Counted from the stretch's first letter, positions 1 to 12,980 are shown. The stretch: DNA of 64,000 bases from Alphaproteobacteria bacterium (GCA_028277405.1 JANQGH010000085.1:1-64000); one strand, 5' to 3'. Numbers and translations are program-made. Notes: generated from the sequence alone by a model not told the origin.

Positions 1-165
1 GAGATCGCCTCTGCACCCGCCGGTCAGTCCTCCGCGCTGCCGCCGCGCCGCCCGACTGCCGCATCGCCAGCCCCCGCCCCGGCACAACCGACAACGCCGC
101 TGCAGGCCCTGCTGGCCAATTTCCGCGCCCAGCAGACCGCCGAACGGACAGGAGCCGGTCAATGA
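1..165 (+). CDS. ftsL: FtsL C-terminal end (partial)
   Basis: The reading frame is open from the first base and ends in TGA at 163-165, overlapping the ftsI start by four bases (ATGA). Only the last 54 residues are present: a Pro/Ala-rich tail ending QQTAERTGAGQ. Position directly before ftsI in a dcw cluster, and the Pro/Ala-rich tail common in alphaproteobacterial FtsL, suggest the membrane-anchored FtsQLB divisome subunit FtsL. The diagnostic membrane segment and coiled coil lie outside the window, so the name rests on synteny. Confidence 0.6.
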   Translation, partial: EIASAPAGQSSALPPRRPTAASPAPAPAQPTTPLQALLANFRAQQTAERTGAGQ

Positions 166-1940
166 GATCCCGACTGAAGCGGCGCCGCGACGACAGCCGG
201 CAGGGCGTCCTGCCGCTGGTCCTGAAACCCCGGCGAGACACCGCAGCCGGCCGTCACGACGATCCGGCAGAACGGGCCCTGGAGCTTGGCCGCCGGCGGC
301 TGGCCATCACCGGCGTCCTCTTTCTCCTTGCTTTCCTCGCAGTCGGCGGGCGACTGGTCGACGTCGCCGCCATGGGCGGTGGTGGCGAGCCGCGCCTCCC
401 CGGCATCGCCGCCACCGAACTCCCCGGTCTGCGCGCCGACATCACCGACCGCAACGGCGAGATCCTGGCCACCACCCTGCCGACCGCGTCGCTCTACGCC
501 GACCCCGCGCTGGTCATCGACCCGCTGGAGGCGGCGGAGATGCTGGTCGCGGTGCTGCCGGATCTGGACTACGACACGGTTTTGGCGGCGCTACAGTCGA
601 ACCGCCGTTTCGTGTGGCTGCGCCGGGGCCTGACGCCGAGCGAGCATCATCAGGTCAACCGGCTGGGCCTGCCCGGCATCGCCTTCCAGAATGAGGACCG
701 GCGCTACTACCCGTTCGGGCGGCTGACCGGCCATGTGGTCGGGTTCACCGATGTCGATGGCCAGGGCCTGGCCGGCATCGAGAAATCCATGGACCGCCGC
801 CTGCGCAGCCAGGGCGAACCGCTCCGGCTGTCGATCGATGTGCGGGTGCAGTCGCTGCTGCATCGCGAGCTGCAGGCGGCCATCGACGAGTTCCAGGCGA
901 TCGGCGGCGCCGGGCTGGTGATGGACGCCAATACCGGTGAGATCGTCGCCATGGTGTCGCTGCCGGATTTCAGCCCGGCCCGCCCCCATGCGGCGCCGGA
1001 GATTGGCCGATTCAATCGGACCACGCTCGGCGTCTACGAGATGGGGTCGACCTTCAAGATCTTTAACACCGCCATGGCGCTGGACAGCGGCACCATGGCG
1101 CTCTCGGACGGCTTCGACACCACCGACCCGATCCGCGTCGGCCGTTACGTCATCAACGACTTCCACCCGGAGCGGCGCTGGCTGTCGGTGCCCGAGATTT
1201 TCATGCACTCGTCCAATATCGGCTCGGTGCACATGGCGCTCGAGGCCGGGACCCGCACCCAGCAGGACTATCTCGACCGCTTCGGGCTGATGCGCATGCC
1301 GGCGGTGGAGCTGCCGGAAGTCGCCATGCCGATGGTCCCGCACCCCTGGCGCGAGATCAACACGATGACCATCGCCTTCGGCCACGGCCTGGCGGTGAGC
1401 CCGGTGCAGCTGGTCGGCGCGGTCTCCACCGCGGTCAATGGCGGCGTGTTGCGCGCGCCGACCCTGCTGGCCCGCGAGGACGGTGCTCCGGCCCCCGGAC
1501 TCCGGGCGATTTCCGAAGATACGTCGGACGTCCTGCGGCGGCTGATGCGGCTAACCGTGCTGTCGGGAACCGGCGCCCACGCCGATGCCGAGGGCTACCT
1601 GGTCGGCGGCAAGACCGGGACCGCGGAAAAGGCCCAGGGAAGCGGCTACAGCCGGCGCGCATTGCTGTCGTCTTTCGTCGCGGCTTTTCCCATGACAAGC
1701 CCCGAATATGTCGTATTTGCCATGCTTGATGAGCCGCAAGGCAATGAGCGCACCTATGGCTACGCCACGGGTGGTTGGGTAGCGGCGCCGCTGGTCGGAC
1801 GGGTGATCGAGCAGATGGGGCCGATGGTCGGTCTTGCACCGCTCGACCCCAACGCGCCTGACATCCAAGAGGCGATGCATGTGGACCTTCCCGGGGCGGA
1901 TCAACTCCCCGGCACCGCGCTGGCAGCCTACGCGAACTGA
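162..1940 (+). CDS. ftsI: Peptidoglycan D,D-transpeptidase FtsI (PBP3)
   Basis: This is the class B penicillin-binding protein that cross-links septal peptidoglycan with FtsW. The 592-residue length fits. A charged cytoplasmic N-terminus of about 45 residues precedes one membrane anchor (about 47-70), then the pedestal domain and the transpeptidase domain. The active-site motifs are visible: S-T-F-K with nucleophile Ser296, S-S-N at 350-352 and K-T-G at 484-486. The start overlaps the ftsL stop (ATGA) and the stop overlaps the murE start (TGATG), indicating translational coupling. No internal anomaly is seen. Confidence 0.97.
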   Translation: MRSRLKRRRDDSRQGVLPLVLKPRRDTAAGRHDDPAERALELGRRRLAITGVLFLLAFLAVGGRLVDVAAMGGGGEPRLPGIAATELPGLRADITDRNGEILATTLPTASLYADPALVIDPLEAAEMLVAVLPDLDYDTVLAALQSNRRFVWLRRGLTPSEHHQVNRLGLPGIAFQNEDRRYYPFGRLTGHVVGFTDVDGQGLAGIEKSMDRRLRSQGEPLRLSIDVRVQSLLHRELQAAIDEFQAIGGAGLVMDANTGEIVAMVSLPDFSPARPHAAPEIGRFNRTTLGVYEMGSTFKIFNTAMALDSGTMALSDGFDTTDPIRVGRYVINDFHPERRWLSVPEIFMHSSNIGSVHMALEAGTRTQQDYLDRFGLMRMPAVELPEVAMPMVPHPWREINTMTIAFGHGLAVSPVQLVGAVSTAVNGGVLRAPTLLAREDGAPAPGLRAISEDTSDVLRRLMRLTVLSGTGAHADAEGYLVGGKTGTAEKAQGSGYSRRALLSSFVAAFPMTSPEYVVFAMLDEPQGNERTYGYATGGWVAAPLVGRVIEQMGPMVGLAPLDPNAPDIQEAMHVDLPGADQLPGTALAAYAN

Positions 1941-3415
1941 TGTTGTTGATGACCGGACCGCGCATCGAAGCCGCCGCTGACGGAGTGCCCGAGATCACCG
2001 GGCTGACGGCGGATTCGCGCGCGGTGGAGCCCGGCTTCCTGTTCGCCGCCCTGCCCGGCAGCCGGGTCGATGGCCGCGACTTCATCGACCAGGCCGTCGC
2101 CAAGGGGGCAACCACCATCCTGGCGCCGACCGGCACGACCCTGCCCGCCACCATCACCGGCGTGGAGCTGATCACCGACGACCGGCCGCGCCGGCGCTTC
2201 GCAAAGATGGCCGCGGCCTTCTACGGCGAGCAGCCCGGCACGATCGCCGCTGTCACCGGCACCAACGGCAAGACCTCGACCGCCAACTTCGCCCGCCAGA
2301 TCTGGGAGAAGCTGGGAAAGTCGGCCGCCAGCCTCGGCACGCTCGGAATCACCGCGCCGGGCATGGAGCAATATGGCGCGCTCACGACCCCCGACCCGGT
2401 GGCGCTGCATGCCAGCCTCGCGGAACTCGCCGAGGCCGGCATCACCCATCTGGCGATGGAGGCGTCGTCGCACGGGCTCGATCAGCACCGGCTGGACGGC
2501 GTGCGCGTCACCGCCGCCGGCTTCACCAATCTGAGCCGCGACCATCTCGACTATCACGGCACCATGGAGGCCTATCTGGCCGCCAAGGGCCGGCTGTTCG
2601 ACGAGGTCCTGGAACCGGGCGGCACCGCCGTGCTGAACGCCGACGCGCCGGAATGCCCGGCCCTGGCGGCGCGGGCCGAGGCGGCCGGCCGGCGGGTCCT
2701 GCGCTATGGCGCCCAAGGCACCGACATCCAGCTCGACACCGCGACGCCCCAGCCGCGCGGACTGGACCTCAAGTTGACCGTCCGGGGCCGGACCGTCGAC
2801 ATCCAGTTGCCGCTGGCCGGCGCCTTCCAGGCAGCCAACGCGCTGTGCGCGCTGGGCCTGGTGCTGGCGGACGGATCGGAGCCGGATTCGGCGATCGCCG
2901 CGCTGGAAGGTCTGACCGGGGTGCGCGGCCGGCTGGAGCTGGTGGCACAGCACCCCAACGGCGCCGCCGTCTATGTCGACTACGCCCACACGCCGGACGC
3001 GCTGGAGACCGTGCTCACCGCCCTGCGCCCGCATACCCGCGGCAAGCTGGTCGCGGTGTTCGGCTGCGGCGGCGACCGCGATCCCGGCAAGCGGCCGGTG
3101 ATGGGAGCCACGGTGGCGCGTCTGGCCGATCGGGCCATCGTCACCGACGACAATCCGCGGACAGAGGACCCCGCGACCATTCGCGCCGCCGCGCTGGCGG
3201 CGTGTCCAGGAAGCATTGAGATCGGCGACCGGGCGGAGGCAATCCGCACGGCGATCGCCGGCCTGGCACCGGACGACGTGCTGGTGATCGCAGGCAAAGG
3301 GCATGAAACGGGACAAATCGTCGGCGAGGACGTCCATCCCTTCGACGACGCCGAACACGCCAGAGCCGCCGCCGAAGACCTCGGCGCCACGGCCCCGGCG
3401 GGAGACTCAAGATGA
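1940..3415 (+). CDS. murE: UDP-MurNAc-tripeptide synthetase MurE, meso-DAP type
   Basis: This cytoplasmic ATP-dependent ligase adds the third residue of the stem peptide. At 491 residues it has normal family length. The ATP-binding G-T-N-G-K-T-S loop is at 107-113, and D-N-P-R at 404-407 is the signature of the meso-diaminopimelate-adding subgroup, so the organism should have DAP-type peptidoglycan. The ATG shares one base with the ftsI stop; a second ATG nine bases later is a possible alternative start. The stop overlaps murF by four bases. Confidence 0.97.
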   Translation: MLLMTGPRIEAAADGVPEITGLTADSRAVEPGFLFAALPGSRVDGRDFIDQAVAKGATTILAPTGTTLPATITGVELITDDRPRRRFAKMAAAFYGEQPGTIAAVTGTNGKTSTANFARQIWEKLGKSAASLGTLGITAPGMEQYGALTTPDPVALHASLAELAEAGITHLAMEASSHGLDQHRLDGVRVTAAGFTNLSRDHLDYHGTMEAYLAAKGRLFDEVLEPGGTAVLNADAPECPALAARAEAAGRRVLRYGAQGTDIQLDTATPQPRGLDLKLTVRGRTVDIQLPLAGAFQAANALCALGLVLADGSEPDSAIAALEGLTGVRGRLELVAQHPNGAAVYVDYAHTPDALETVLTALRPHTRGKLVAVFGCGGDRDPGKRPVMGATVARLADRAIVTDDNPRTEDPATIRAAALAACPGSIEIGDRAEAIRTAIAGLAPDDVLVIAGKGHETGQIVGEDVHPFDDAEHARAAAEDLGATAPAGDSR

Positions 3416-4878
3416 GCAAGAAGCCCTTGTGGACCGCCCAGGATGTGGCGGCAGCGACCAGCGGAACCCCGATCGGCGACTGGGCCGCCAGCGGCGTGTC
3501 TATCGACAGCCGCACCGTGGAGCCCGGCGATCTGTTCATCGCCCTGGTCGGGCCGAACTTCGACGGTCATGACTACGCCGCCGACGCGCTGAAGAAGGGC
3601 GCGGCCGCCGCCATGGTGCATCGGCCGCCGAAATCGGTCGATCCGGACGCGCCGCTGGTGGTGGTCGACGACACCATGGAGGCGCTGACGGCGTTGGGCA
3701 CCTATGCCCGGATGCGCTTCGGCGGCCGCATCGTCGCCGTGACCGGCTCGGTGGGCAAGACCAGCAGCAAGGAGGCGCTGCGCACGGCCCTGTCGGCCCA
3801 GAAGCCGACCTTCGCCACCACGGGCAATCTGAACAACCATTGGGGCGTGCCGCTGAGCCTGTCCCGCATGCCGGCCGGCCATGCCTACGGCGTGCTGGAA
3901 CTGGGCATGAACCACGCCGGGGAGATCGAGCCGCTGTCGCGGCTCTGCAAGCCGGACGTCTCGGTTATCACCACCGTCGAGGCGGTGCATCTGGAGAATT
4001 TCGAGAACGTCGAGGGCATCGCCGACGCCAAGGCTGAGATCTTCGCCGGCATGGACCCGGCCGGCACCGCGGTGCTGAACCGCAACAACCGGCACTTCCC
4101 CCGTCTCGTCGCCCATGCCCGCACCGCCGGCATCGGCCGGGTGTGGAGCTTCGGCGAGCATCCCGACGCCGAGGCGCGGCTGCTCGACTGCTCGCTGCAC
4201 GCCACCTGCAGCGCCGTCAGCGCGTCGATCTGCGGCGAGGTGCTGCAGTATTCCCTGTCCGTGCCCGGCCAGCACTGGGTGCTGAACAGCCTGGGCGTGC
4301 TGCTGGCGGTCAAGGCGCTGGGCGGCGACATTGCCGCCGCGGCGCGGGCGCTGTCCAAGATCCAGCCGCTGAAGGGCCGCGGTGCCCGCAGCCGCATCCG
4401 CGTGCTGCAGGACGACCAGGTCAGCGCCTTCACCCTGATCGACGAGTGCTACAACGCCAGCCCGACCTCCGTCGCCGCCTCGCTGGCGGTGCTGGGCACC
4501 ACAGACCCGGATGGCGGCGGCCGCCGCATCGCCGTGCTGGGCGACATGCTGGAGCTTGGCGAGCAGGCGTCGGACATGCATGTCGGGCTGAAGCAGCCCC
4601 TGGTCGCCGCGGATGTCGACCTGGTCTACGCCTGCGGCCCGCACATGGCCGCACTCTACGATGCGCTGCCGCCTTCGATGCGCGGCGCCTACGCGCCGGA
4701 CAGCCGCGAGCTGGCGGTCAAGGTCGCCGAGGCCGCCCAACCGGGCGACGTGATCATGGTCAAGGGCTCGCTGGGCAGCCGCATGGCGCTGGTGGTCGAC
4801 GCGCTGCAGGCGCTCGACACCGGCGATGACGGGCAGTCGGGGCTGATGTGCCGGCCCCGGGCGGTGAACGGAGGCTAG
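3412..4878 (+). CDS. murF: UDP-MurNAc-tripeptide--D-Ala-D-Ala ligase MurF
   Basis: This Mur ligase adds D-Ala-D-Ala to the UDP-MurNAc-tripeptide, completing the cytoplasmic precursor. It is 488 residues with the N-terminal UDP-binding region typical of MurE/MurF (S-I-D-S-R-T near residue 33), the ATP loop G-S-V-G-K-T-S at 112-118, and the D-E-C-Y-N-A-S-P motif characteristic of MurF in the second half. It is coupled to murE through an ATGA overlap. An AGG-rich site near its stop serves mraY. Confidence 0.97.
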   Translation: MSKKPLWTAQDVAAATSGTPIGDWAASGVSIDSRTVEPGDLFIALVGPNFDGHDYAADALKKGAAAAMVHRPPKSVDPDAPLVVVDDTMEALTALGTYARMRFGGRIVAVTGSVGKTSSKEALRTALSAQKPTFATTGNLNNHWGVPLSLSRMPAGHAYGVLELGMNHAGEIEPLSRLCKPDVSVITTVEAVHLENFENVEGIADAKAEIFAGMDPAGTAVLNRNNRHFPRLVAHARTAGIGRVWSFGEHPDAEARLLDCSLHATCSAVSASICGEVLQYSLSVPGQHWVLNSLGVLLAVKALGGDIAAAARALSKIQPLKGRGARSRIRVLQDDQVSAFTLIDECYNASPTSVAASLAVLGTTDPDGGGRRIAVLGDMLELGEQASDMHVGLKQPLVAADVDLVYACGPHMAALYDALPPSMRGAYAPDSRELAVKVAEAAQPGDVIMVKGSLGSRMALVVDALQALDTGDDGQSGLMCRPRAVNGG

Positions 4879-4881
4879 CGG

Positions 4882-6006
4882 TTGCTCTACAACCTCCTCT
4901 TCCCGCTGGCGGACGAGTTCATCGTCTTCAACCTGTTCCAGTACCTGACGTTCCGCACCGGCGGCGCGCTGATGACGGCGCTGGTCGTCGCCTTCGTGAT
5001 CGGGCCGTCGCTGATCCGCGGGCTGCGCTCGCGCCAGGGCGCCGGCCAGCCGATCCGCGACGACGGGCCGGAAGCGCATTTCGCCAAGCGCGGCACCCCC
5101 ACCATGGGCGGGCTGATGATCCTGATCAGCGTGCTGATCTCGACGCTGCTGTGGGCCGACCTGACCAACGCCTATGTCTGGATAGTCCTGCTGGTGACGA
5201 CCGGCTTCGGGCTGATCGGCTTCTTCGACGACTATCTGAAGCTGACCAAACGCAATTCCCGCGGCCTGCCGGGGCGCGTGAAGCTGCTGTTCCAGGTCCT
5301 GATCGCCGTCGTCGCCACGCTGTTCACCATCGCCGCCTCCGGGGATCTGATGGCGGACCGGTTCGGCCTGCCGGTGCCGGTTTCCTCCTTCTCAACCGGG
5401 CTGGCCGTTCCCTTCGTCAAGGACGTGCTGATCCAGCTGGGCTGGTTCTTCGTGCCCTTCGCCGCGGTGGTGATCGTCGGCGCCTCCAACGCCGTCAACC
5501 TGACCGACGGTCTGGACGGGCTGGCGATCGTTCCGGTGATGATCGCCGCCGGCTGCTTCGGCTTCATCAGCTATCTCGCCGGCAATGTGATCTTCTCCGA
5601 CTACCTGCAGATCCATCATGTCGCCGGGGCCGGCGAGCTGTCCGTGGTGTGCGGCACGCTGATTGGTGCCGGGCTCGGGTTTCTCTGGTTCAACGCGCCG
5701 CCGGCCATGGTGTTCATGGGCGACACCGGCTCGCTCTCGCTGGGCGGCGCGCTCGGCGCCATCAGCGTCGTCACCAAGCACGAGCTGGTGCTGGCGATCA
5801 TTGGCGGGCTGTTCGTGCTGGAGACGGTCTCGGTCATCGTCCAGGTAGCGTCCTTCAAGCTGACCGGACGGCGGGTCTTCCGCATGGCGCCGCTGCACCA
5901 CCACTACGAACAGAAAGGCTGGGCCGAACCGACCATCGTTATCCGCTTCTGGATCATCGCCGTGATCCTGGCCCTGATCGGCCTATCGACGTTGAAGCTG
6001 AGGTGA
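4882..6006 (+). CDS. mraY: Phospho-MurNAc-pentapeptide transferase MraY
   Basis: This integral inner-membrane enzyme moves phospho-MurNAc-pentapeptide to undecaprenyl phosphate to make lipid I. The 374 residues include about ten hydrophobic segments. Catalytic signatures are F-F-D-D-Y (Asp116/Asp117), N-L-T-D-G-L-D-G from 206, and the H-H-H cluster at 339-341. I chose the TTG at 4882 because it follows a GGAGG at 4870-4874 by a normal spacing and gives the family-typical beginning MLYNLL; no ATG fits. It lies three bases after the murF stop. Confidence 0.96.
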   Translation: MLYNLLFPLADEFIVFNLFQYLTFRTGGALMTALVVAFVIGPSLIRGLRSRQGAGQPIRDDGPEAHFAKRGTPTMGGLMILISVLISTLLWADLTNAYVWIVLLVTTGFGLIGFFDDYLKLTKRNSRGLPGRVKLLFQVLIAVVATLFTIAASGDLMADRFGLPVPVSSFSTGLAVPFVKDVLIQLGWFFVPFAAVVIVGASNAVNLTDGLDGLAIVPVMIAAGCFGFISYLAGNVIFSDYLQIHHVAGAGELSVVCGTLIGAGLGFLWFNAPPAMVFMGDTGSLSLGGALGAISVVTKHELVLAIIGGLFVLETVSVIVQVASFKLTGRRVFRMAPLHHHYEQKGWAEPTIVIRFWIIAVILALIGLSTLKLR

Positions 6007-6011
6007 GGTGA

Positions 6012-7427
6012 ATGATTAACCTCGGCTTCCTCAAAGGAGAGACAGTCGCCGTACTCGGGCTCGGCAAGTCGGGCATGAGTGCGGCGCGCGCGCTTTCGGC
6101 CGCCGGCGCCACCGTGCTGGCCTGGGACGACAGCCAGCCCGACCCGGCCTTGGTGCCCGAGGGCGTGACCGTCACCGATCTCGGCCAGGCCGATCTGTCC
6201 GAAGCATCGATGCTGGTGCTGAGCCCGGGCATCCCGCGCTGCCACCCGGCACCGCATCTGGTGGTGGCGCGCGCCTTCGAGGCCGAGTGCCCGATCGTCA
6301 GCGACATCGACCTGCTCGGCCGGGCGCAGACCAGCGCCCGCTATCTCGGCATCACCGGGACCAACGGCAAGTCGACCACCACGGCCCTGATCGGCCATGT
6401 GATGACCAAGACCGGGCCGCCGACCCAGGTGGGCGGCAATCTCGGCATTCCCGCCCTCTCCCTGAAACCGCTCGGGTCCGATGGCTGGTATGTGCTGGAG
6501 CTCAGCTCGTACCAGCTTGAAACCATTTCGGCGGTGGCGTGGGACATCGGCGTGCTGATCAACGTCGCGCCGGACCATCTCGACCGCTATGCCGACATGG
6601 ACGGCTATGTCGAGGCCAAGCGGGCGATCTTCGCGCGCCAGCCCAAGGGCGCGACGGCGATCATCGGCGTCGACGATGAATGGTCGCGGGCCACGCTGGA
6701 GGGAATGACCGGCGACCGGAACCGGCGCGTCATCCCGATTTCGGCGCAGGGGCCCGTGGCCGGCGGCGTCTTCGTGCGCGACGGCGTGCTGACCGACGCC
6801 ACCGCCGGCGCCGAACGGGCGGTGCTGGACCTGCGCGCCATGCCGACCCTGCCGGGCAGCCACAATTGGCAGAACGCGACCGCCGCCTATGCCGCGGCGC
6901 TATCGGTCGGCCTGGCGCCGGATACCATCGCCGAGGCCATGCGCAGCTTCCCCGGCCTGCGCCACCGCCAGGAGCTGGTCGGCTCGATCGGCGCCCTGCG
7001 CTTCGTCAACGACAGCAAGGCCACCAACCCCGACGCGGCGGCGCGGGCGCTGGCCTGTTATGACCGCGTCTATTGGATCGCCGGCGGCCTCGCCAAGCAG
7101 GGCGGCCTCGAGGTCATCACCCCGCATCTGGGACGGGTGGCGCATGCCTTCCTGATCGGCGCTGCGTCAGAAATGCTGGCCGACTTCCTGGGCGACATCG
7201 TCCCGGTCAGCCAATGCGGCGAGATCGGGTCGGCGGTCGAGGCGGCCGTCGCCCAGGCCGAGGCCGATGGTGCCGGCGATGCCGTGGTGCTGCTGTCGCC
7301 GGCCTGCGCCTCCTGGGACCAGTTCGCCAATTTCGAGGCCCGCGGCGACGCCTTCGTAGCGGCGGTCCGGGCCATGGCGCGGCGCGCCAATGGTGGTGCC
7401 CGGTCGGGCACGGGGGCGGCGGCATGA
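6012..7427 (+). CDS. murD: UDP-MurNAc-L-Ala--D-Glu ligase MurD
   Basis: This cytoplasmic Mur ligase adds D-glutamate to UDP-MurNAc-L-Ala. It is 471 residues, with an N-terminal Rossmann-like G-L-G-K-S-G-M segment, the ATP loop G-T-N-G-K-S-T at 116-122, and the H-R-Q/N-D-S-K-A-T-N segment expected in MurD. It starts five bases after the mraY stop with AGGTGAGG upstream. The stop overlaps the ftsW start (ATGATGA context). Confidence 0.97.
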   Translation: MINLGFLKGETVAVLGLGKSGMSAARALSAAGATVLAWDDSQPDPALVPEGVTVTDLGQADLSEASMLVLSPGIPRCHPAPHLVVARAFEAECPIVSDIDLLGRAQTSARYLGITGTNGKSTTTALIGHVMTKTGPPTQVGGNLGIPALSLKPLGSDGWYVLELSSYQLETISAVAWDIGVLINVAPDHLDRYADMDGYVEAKRAIFARQPKGATAIIGVDDEWSRATLEGMTGDRNRRVIPISAQGPVAGGVFVRDGVLTDATAGAERAVLDLRAMPTLPGSHNWQNATAAYAAALSVGLAPDTIAEAMRSFPGLRHRQELVGSIGALRFVNDSKATNPDAAARALACYDRVYWIAGGLAKQGGLEVITPHLGRVAHAFLIGAASEMLADFLGDIVPVSQCGEIGSAVEAAVAQAEADGAGDAVVLLSPACASWDQFANFEARGDAFVAAVRAMARRANGGARSGTGAAA

Positions 7428-8560
7428 TGATCGGCTGGGCCCGCACCGACACCTCGATCCTCGGCCGCTGGTGGTGGACCGTCGACCGCTGGAGCCTGGG
7501 CGCGCTCGGCATCCTGGTCGGGTTCGGCGCGGTGCTGATCGTCGCCGCAAGCCCGCCGGTCGCCGACCGGCTGAATGTCGACGAGTTCCACTTCGTGCGC
7601 CGCCACCTGGCCATGCTGGTGCCGGCGGTACTGATCCTGGTCGGCACCTCGATCCTGTCGCCAACCGGCGTGCGCCGGCTGTCGGCGCTGGTCCTGGCAG
7701 CCGGTCTCGTCGGCGTCGGGATGACTCTGGTCGCCGGTGTGGAGATCAAGGGCGCGACCCGCTGGCTTCAGATCGGCAGCTTCTCCTTGCAGCCCTCGGA
7801 ATTCGTCAAACCGGCCTTCGCGGTAACGGCCGCCTGGCTGTTCACCCGGTCCGCCATGCGCGACCAGCCGCACGGGAACATCGCCTGTTGCGCCCTGCTC
7901 GCGGCCATCTTGGGCCTCTTGCTGCTGCAGCCCGATCTCGGCATGGCGGTCGTGGTGACCGCCGTATGGGGCGTGCAGTTCTTCCTGGCCGGACTGTCCA
8001 TGAGCATGGTGGCGGTCATGGCCGGGCTGGCAGTTGCCGGGCTGATCGGCTCCTACCTGGTCTTTCCGCATGTGGCCAGCCGCATCGACCGGTTCCTCGA
8101 CCCGGCCAGCGGCGACAACTACCAGGTCCAGCGCTCACTGGAGGCCTTCGCCAATGGCGGCCTCTGGGGCACCGGGCCGGGCGAAGGATCGGTCAAGGAA
8201 GGCATCCCCGACGCCCATGCCGACTTCATCATGGCGGTGGCCGGCGAGGAATTCGGCGTGGCGTGGTGCCTGGTGCTGATCGCGCTGTTCGCCTTCGTCG
8301 TCCTGCGCGGCTTCAACCGCGCGATCGGTGAGCACAGCCTGTTCGTGTTGCTGGCGGCGGCCGGACTGCTGGTCCAGTTCGGCCTGCAAGCCCTGATCAA
8401 CATGGGCTCCGCGCTCAACCTGATTCCCACCAAGGGCATGACCCTGCCCTTCGTCAGCTATGGCGGCTCGTCGCTGCTGGCGCTGGCCTTCGGCATGGGC
8501 ATGGTGCTGGCCCTGACCCGGCGCCGGACCGCCGTGCTGCCGACCGGGGGTGGATCATGA
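7424..8560 (+). CDS. ftsW: Septal peptidoglycan polymerase FtsW (SEDS)
   Basis: This SEDS-family glycosyltransferase polymerises lipid II at the septum with FtsI. The 378 residues form a polytopic membrane protein with conserved SEDS stretches such as D-A-H-A-D-F-I and K-G-M-T-L-P-F-V-S-Y-G-G-S-S near the C-terminus. The frame stays open upstream inside murD. I took the ATG at 7424 because it overlaps the murD stop and gives a short cytoplasmic lead before the first membrane helix; a second ATG follows immediately at 7427. Confidence 0.96.
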   Translation: MMIGWARTDTSILGRWWWTVDRWSLGALGILVGFGAVLIVAASPPVADRLNVDEFHFVRRHLAMLVPAVLILVGTSILSPTGVRRLSALVLAAGLVGVGMTLVAGVEIKGATRWLQIGSFSLQPSEFVKPAFAVTAAWLFTRSAMRDQPHGNIACCALLAAILGLLLLQPDLGMAVVVTAVWGVQFFLAGLSMSMVAVMAGLAVAGLIGSYLVFPHVASRIDRFLDPASGDNYQVQRSLEAFANGGLWGTGPGEGSVKEGIPDAHADFIMAVAGEEFGVAWCLVLIALFAFVVLRGFNRAIGEHSLFVLLAAAGLLVQFGLQALINMGSALNLIPTKGMTLPFVSYGGSSLLALAFGMGMVLALTRRRTAVLPTGGGS

Positions 8561-9686
8561 GCCGGGCCGTGATCGCGCTCGCCGCCGGCGGCACCGGCGG
8601 CCACATGTTCCCCGCCGAGGCTCTGGCCCGCGCCCTGGTCGCGCGTGGCCTGAAGGTCGCCATGATCACCGACAGCCGCGGCGGCGCCTTCGGCGGCGAG
8701 GAATTGGACGTCGATATCTTCCGCGTCCGCGCCGCCATGGTGGGCAAGGGCCTGCTCGGAAAGCTGAAGACCGCCTGGGCCATCGCCATCGGCTACCTCC
8801 AGGCGCGCGGGGTGCTAAAGCGCCTGAAGCCGGCCGCACTCGTGGGCTTCGGCGGCTACGCCTCGGCCCCGACGGTGCTGGCCGCGGGCGCCCGCAAGGT
8901 GCCGGTGCTGCTGCACGAGCAGAACGCCATCCTGGGCCGCGCCAACCGGCTGCTGGCGAGGCGTGCCTCCGGCATCGCCGTTGCCTTCCCGTCGGTGGGC
9001 GGGGCCGGCGACGCGACGCTCGTCAAGACCGGCAATCCGGTGCGCCCGGGCATCGTGGAGCGCGCCGACACGCCCTATGCGCCGCCGGAGAGCGGCCCGA
9101 TCCGGATCCTGGTCCTCGGCGGCAGCCAGGGCGCGCGGGCGCTCAGCGAGCTGGTGCCGGGCGCGCTGGCCAAGCTGCCGGAGGACATCCGCGGCCGGCT
9201 GGTGGTCACCCAGCAATGCCGGTCGGAGGATTTGCAGACCGCCCGGACGGTCTATGAGGAAACCCAGATCGTCCACCAGCTCGACACCTTCTTCCAGGAC
9301 GTGCCGAAGCTGATGGCGGAAGCGCATCTGGCGATCTGCCGGTCCGGCGCGTCGACCCTGGCGGAGCTGACCGCCATCGGCCGCCCGGCGATCCTGATCC
9401 CCTACCCCTACGCCGCCGACGACCACCAGACCGCCAATGCGGCGGCCCTGGAGGTGGCCGGCGGCGCGTGGCTGATGCCGCAGGCCGCGCTGACCGTCGA
9501 CAGCCTGTCGGACAAGGTGTCCGGCCTGCTGACGGACCCCGAATCCCTGGCCCGGGCCGCACGGGCCGCCAAGACCTTCGGCACAACGAAGGCCGCCGAG
9601 AACCTGGCCGACGCCGTCCTGCGTCTGGCCGGTCTCGCACAGGACAACGGTGGAGGCAGTTCCCAATCCCGACAGGAGGTCGCGGC

Positions 9687-9690
<4 letters not shown>
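8557..9690 (+). CDS. murG: UDP-GlcNAc:lipid I GlcNAc transferase MurG
   Basis: This peripheral inner-membrane glycosyltransferase converts lipid I to lipid II. It has 377 residues with the N-terminal G-G-T-G-G-H motif at 11-16, the H-E-Q-N-A stretch typical of MurG, and the C-terminal donor-binding region containing G-A-S-T-L-A-E-L. It is joined to ftsW by an ATGA overlap and to murC by another. An AGGAGGT at 9674-9680, inside its 3' end, is the ribosome site for murC. Confidence 0.97.
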
Positions 9691-12035
<2,345 letters not shown>

Positions 12036-12043
<8 letters not shown>

Positions 12044-12980
12044 GGGCAACGGCGTGAAGGGCATCAAGCGCGTCGCCCTGCTGATGGGCGGCTGGTCGGC
12101 CGAGCGCGAGGTCAGCCTGGTCTCCGGCCGCGACTGCGCCACGGCGCTGGAGCAGGCCGGCTACGCGGTCGACCGCATCGATGTCGGGCGCGACCTGTCG
12201 GCCCTGCTGGACGCGCTGACGCCGCCGCCGGACGTGGTCTTCAACGCCCTGCATGGCAAGGGCGGCGAAGACGGCGTCATCCAGGGCATCCTGGAGGTGC
12301 TGCAGATCCCCTACACCCATTCCGGCGTCAAGGCCTCGGCCCTGGCCATGGACAAGGAGATCGCCAAGCGCGTGCTGGCCACCGTCGGGGTGCCTACCCC
12401 GCACGGCATCGTGGTCGACCGCGACGACGTGCTGGCCGGCCATCCGATCGATCCGCCCTACGTCGTCAAGCCGGTGGACGAGGGTTCCAGCGTCGGCATC
12501 CGCATCGTCATGCCGGGCGACAACGCGCCGGGCATCGACAAGGACAGCTGGGTGTTCGGCGACCGGGCCCTTGTGGAGAGCTATGTCGCCGGCCGCGAGC
12601 TGACTGTCGCGGTGATGGGCGACCGGCCACTCGCCGTCACCGAGATCATGCCGAATGAGGGTTTCTACGACTACACGGCCAAATACACCGACGGCAAGGC
12701 GGTGCACCAGGTGCCGGCCGACGTCCCCCCGGCGGTCTATGACGAGTGCCTACGCCTGGCCGTGCTGGCCCACGAGACCTTGGGCTGCGCCGGCGTCAGC
12801 CGTGCGGATTTCCGCTACGACGACAGCCGGCCCGGCCTCGACGGCCTCTACATGCTGGAGGTCAACACCCAGCCCGGCATGACGCCCCTGTCGCTGGTTC
12901 CCGAACAGGCCGCGCATCTGGGGATCAGCTTCCCCGATCTCTGTGCCTGGATGGTGGAGAACGCCGCATGTCACGCCTGA
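12036..12980 (+). CDS. ddl: D-alanine--D-alanine ligase
   Basis: This ATP-grasp enzyme supplies D-Ala-D-Ala to MurF. It is 314 residues, starting with the family-typical [14 protein letters not shown] segment. It contains H-G-x-G-G-E-D-G (substrate loop), [11 protein letters not shown] (ATP-grasp) and the C-terminal metal and substrate site E-V-N-T-Q-P-G-M-T. The ATG at 12036 lies eight bases inside murB, with GGGAGAGG upstream. The DdlB type is expected from its dcw location. Confidence 0.96.

Noticed and set aside
2980-5079. A 699-codon open frame on the minus strand across murE, murF and mraY
   Set aside because: Antisense to three essential genes with intact motifs; the product is low-complexity and has no ribosome site.
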